From an uncultured Ilumatobacter sp. (GTDB lineage Bacteria; Actinomycetota; Acidimicrobiia; Acidimicrobiales; Ilumatobacteraceae), in contig CALIOL010000172.1 of assembly GCA_938044705.1 (NCBI GenBank), positions 1 to 33,567 on the forward strand: a DNA stretch of 33,567 nucleotides. The letters are read 5' to 3'. This document shows, piece by piece, positions 31,600-33,567 of this stretch. The translations under genes were made by a program, and so were the position numbers. Positions within the stretch are counted from its first letter, which is position 1. Each line of letters begins with the position of its first letter. A model generated the notes under the pieces. It saw only the letters and a program-made list of their open reading frames with translations, ran no database searches and had not been told where the DNA came from.

Positions 31600-32697
31600 G
31601 TGCATCCAGTTGATTTCGAGATCGAGGCGACCGACGGGGCAGCCCGTGCAGGAACAGCCACGACAGCGCGAAGCTCCTACACGACGCCTCTCTTCATGCC
31701 GGTGGGTACCCGCGGCGCCATCAAGTACCTCAGCGCAGCCGACTACGAACGGTTGGGTGCCCAGATCGTCCTCGGCAACACCTATCACCTGATGTTGCGG
31801 CCGGGTTCGGAGCTGATCGAGAAGTTCGGTGGGCTCGGCGCGTTCGCCGGCTGGGACGGCATCACGCTGACCGACTCGGGGGGCTTCCAGGTGTTCTCGC
31901 TGGATCCGAAGGTCGACGACGACGGTGTGACGTTCAAGAGCACCTACGACGGTTCGACGGTCAGATTCACACCCGAAGATGCGATTCGGGTTCAGCAAGA
32001 GCTCGGCGCGGACATCCAGATGGTCCTCGATCAGTGCCCGCCACTGCCCAGCAGCCCCGATGTGGTGCGAACCGCGCTGGAGCGCACCCACGCATGGGCC
32101 GCGCGTGCCAAGTCAGCGCATTCGCGTGACGACCAGGCGCTGTTCGGGATCGTGCAGGGTGGGATTTCCGAGTCGATGCGCGCCGAGAGTGCGCAACGCA
32201 TCGTGGAGATCGGGTTCGATGGCTACGGAATCGGAGGGCTCTCGGTCGGGGAAACGCGCGAACAGATGATCCCCGCCCTGGCCTCGGCCTTGGAGCATCT
32301 GCCGACTGATCGGCCCCGATACCTGATGGGGGTCGGCGATCCGGCGTCGCTCGTCGAAGCGGTTGCGCTCGGTGTCGATCAGTTCGACTGTGTCATGCAG
32401 ACACGCCTGGGACGGCACGGCACCGCATTCACGTCGGCAGGCCGCTTCCAGGCCAAAGCCTTCCGAAATGCGGAACTCGATGACCCGCTCGACGCCGATT
32501 GTCCGTGCGAGGTCTGCGCTCGGCACTCTCGCGGATACATCCGCCACCTGCTGCAGGTCGGGGAGCCCACGGCGTCACGGCTGCTCTCGATTCACAACAT
32601 CGCGTGGACGATCGACCTGATGTCGAAGATGCGCACAGCGATCACCGCAGGAACGTTCGAGGCGATGCGCCGCCACGTGCTGGACGTGTGGGGATAG
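31600..32697 (+). CDS. tgt: tRNA-guanine(34) transglycosylase
   Basis: A 365-residue TIM-barrel enzyme that swaps guanine-34 for the queuine precursor preQ1 in tRNAs with GUN anticodons. The general acid/base is D92 in TLTDSGGFQVFSL and the nucleophile is D263 in FDCVMQTRLGRHG. The zinc ligands are C301, C303, C306 and H332 (DCPCEVC and SIHN). GIVQGGI, IGGLSVGE and YLMGVGDP are typical. The GTG start follows a leaderless-type -10. Together with queA upstream it supports queuosine modification. Its TAG stop begins the -10 candidate for yajC. Confidence 0.97.
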   Translation: MHPVDFEIEATDGAARAGTATTARSSYTTPLFMPVGTRGAIKYLSAADYERLGAQIVLGNTYHLMLRPGSELIEKFGGLGAFAGWDGITLTDSGGFQVFSLDPKVDDDGVTFKSTYDGSTVRFTPEDAIRVQQELGADIQMVLDQCPPLPSSPDVVRTALERTHAWAARAKSAHSRDDQALFGIVQGGISESMRAESAQRIVEIGFDGYGIGGLSVGETREQMIPALASALEHLPTDRPRYLMGVGDPASLVEAVALGVDQFDCVMQTRLGRHGTAFTSAGRFQAKAFRNAELDDPLDADCPCEVCARHSRGYIRHLLQVGEPTASRLLSIHNIAWTIDLMSKMRTAITAGTFEAMRRHVLDVWG

Positions 32698-32711
32698 CAT
32701 CGGCGACCGCC
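32695..32711 (+). promoter_or_regulatory. Candidate -10 for yajC embedded in the tgt stop
   Basis: TAGCAT at 32695-32700 starts with the tgt TAG stop. The yajC ATG is 11 bases further on, so any leader would be only about 4-5 bases. This is weaker support than at the other starts; yajC may instead be read from tgt. Confidence 0.35.
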
Positions 32712-33131
32712 ATGAGCATTCTGACTTTCCTCGCATCCGCGGGCACCGACGCCGAAGCCACCAACGACGGTGGGAGCGCCTTTTCCTTCCTTCTGCTGCC
32801 GCTGATGCTGCTGGCGATGTATTTCCTGATCATCCGCCCGAACAGCAAGAAGCGCAAAGCTCAGCAGTCGCTGCAGTCCGAGCTGGGTATCGGCGACGAG
32901 GTCATCACGACCGCGGGAATCATCGGCACGATCACCGGCGAAGACGGACCAACCCGCTTCTGGCTCGAGATCGATGACGATGTCCAGGTGCGCATCGCCC
33001 GTGGGGGAATCGCTGGTCGGCTCGACCCGGATGCTCTCGACGACAAGCCAGATGCCGATGACGACGCCGCCGAAGCCGACGCCGCTGACGAAGCCGACGC
33101 CGCTGACGAAGCCGCCGATCAGGACTCATGA
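32712..33131 (+). CDS. yajC: Preprotein translocase subunit YajC
   Basis: A 139-residue accessory subunit of the SecDF-YajC complex. One transmembrane helix (about residues 22-42; FSFLLLPLMLLAMYFLIIRP) is followed by the conserved NSKKRKAQQSLQSELGIGDEVITTAGIIGTI and a basic-to-acidic soluble part. The last 35 residues are almost all Ala, Asp and Glu and include a tandem repeat. The ATG at 32712 gives the usual short periplasm-facing N-terminus. The stop overlaps the secD start (ATGA). The tgt, yajC, secD order is common in bacteria. Confidence 0.95.
   Translation: MSILTFLASAGTDAEATNDGGSAFSFLLLPLMLLAMYFLIIRPNSKKRKAQQSLQSELGIGDEVITTAGIIGTITGEDGPTRFWLEIDDDVQVRIARGGIAGRLDPDALDDKPDADDDAAEADAADEADAADEAADQDS
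33072..33107 (+). repeat. Two perfect 18-base tandem repeats in yajC
   Basis: GAAGCCGACGCCGCTGAC occurs twice back to back (33072-33089 and 33090-33107), followed by a partial third copy. It encodes EADAAD units in the acidic tail of YajC. The unit is a multiple of three, so copy-number change would keep the frame. Confidence 0.75.
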
Positions 33132-33567
33132 AGCGCCGGCTCTGGTTGTCGCTGATCGCGACGACGCTCATCATCATCGCCGCGTTCGCCGGCAACCTCG
33201 CCACGTCGAACACACCGAAGCTTGGCCTCGACCTGCAGGGCGGAGCATCGGTGATCCTCGAACCGGCAGAGGACGCCAGCGGCGAGGACCTCACCATCGT
33301 TCGTGATCTCATCCGTGACGAGCTGGAACGCACCGGCATCGCCGAACCGAACGTTCGAGTGCAGGGCGCCACGATCGTCGTCGAGCTGCCGGGCGTGAAG
33401 GACCAACAAGAGGCGCTCGACGCCGTCGATGTCTCGGGCATCGTCGAGCTGCGCCCGGTCGTGCTGTTCTCGCAGTGCCAAGACGACCCGCTGCTCTCGG
33501 GTGACCCGACGTTGGGGAGCGAACCGCCGACCACGCTCGGTGTCGAGGTGCCACAGACGGTGCCGGC
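33128..33567 (+). CDS. secD: Protein translocase subunit SecD (5' part, cut by window end)
   Basis: The first 146 codons are present; the gene runs off the window. The product starts with a basic residue pair and one transmembrane helix (about residues 6-24), then the family signature LGLDLQGGASVIL at about 33-45. ERTGIAEPNVRVQG and TIVVELPGVKD of the P1 region follow. SecD with SecF uses the proton motive force to help complete protein export. The ATG overlaps the yajC stop (ATGA), so the two are translationally coupled. Confidence 0.95.
   Translation, partial: MKRRLWLSLIATTLIIIAAFAGNLATSNTPKLGLDLQGGASVILEPAEDASGEDLTIVRDLIRDELERTGIAEPNVRVQGATIVVELPGVKDQQEALDAVDVSGIVELRPVVLFSQCQDDPLLSGDPTLGSEPPTTLGVEVPQTVP

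Overview
This window reads as chromosomal DNA from a high-GC actinobacterium, most likely of the Acidimicrobiia (Ilumatobacter-like). The basis is the GC-rich codon use, a mycothiol ligase (mshC), an InhA-like enoyl-ACP reductase, a phosphatidylinositol mannoside (PIM) gene block, and several Thr/Ser-rich lipoproteins. The species is inferred from gene content, not demonstrated. The region is almost entirely coding, with no rRNA, tRNA, insertion sequence, prophage or CRISPR array that I can see. No stretch over 300 bases lacks a gene; the longest gaps are about 130 bases.

Layout. 1-5000: dnaE, an unrecognised 219-residue protein and a nitroreductase. 5000-11000: mixed-strand genes, namely a DUF255 thioredoxin-like protein (-), an ArfA-like BON/OmpA membrane protein, a TIGR03083 (mycothiol-dependent-type) protein, InhA-like FabI (-) and mshC. 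11000-20300: plsC, thrS, a HIT hydrolase, an unknown two-helix membrane protein, then pgsA, patA-like acyltransferase, a PAS-GGDEF-EAL protein and pimA. 20300-23000: lemA, htpX and a DUF3048 lipoprotein. 23000-28000: pdxS, pdxT, yebC, a 1-Cys peroxiredoxin and ruvCAB. 28000-33567: a Thr-rich lipoprotein, queA, a minus-strand pair (YHYH lipoprotein and Tat-exported DUF305 protein), tgt, yajC and the first 146 codons of secD.

The order thrS, HIT, pgsA, patA, pimA, pdxS, pdxT, yebC, ruvCAB, yajC, secD follows the known Mycobacterium tuberculosis order (Rv2614c down to Rv2587c). The interesting parts are the departures from it: a cyclic-di-GMP signalling gene inserted between the two PIM enzymes, an unknown membrane protein ahead of pgsA, the lemA/htpX/DUF3048 block after pimA, a peroxiredoxin between yebC and ruvC, and the YHYH/DUF305 pair splitting queA from tgt.

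Regulatory layout. Fourteen starts carry a TANNNT hexamer ending 6-8 bases before the start codon, as expected for leaderless transcripts. Genes lacking it are mostly those that overlap or closely follow an upstream gene. This gives a provisional operon map: [3679 gene, nitroreductase]; [thrS, HIT]; [14418 gene]; [pgsA, patA, GGDEF-EAL, pimA]; [lemA, htpX, DUF3048]; [pdxS, pdxT, yebC, bcp]; [ruvC, ruvA, ruvB]; [lipoprotein, queA]; [YHYH, DUF305]; [tgt]; [yajC, secD]. In four places the TAG stop codon of one gene is also the first half of the next gene's -10 hexamer.
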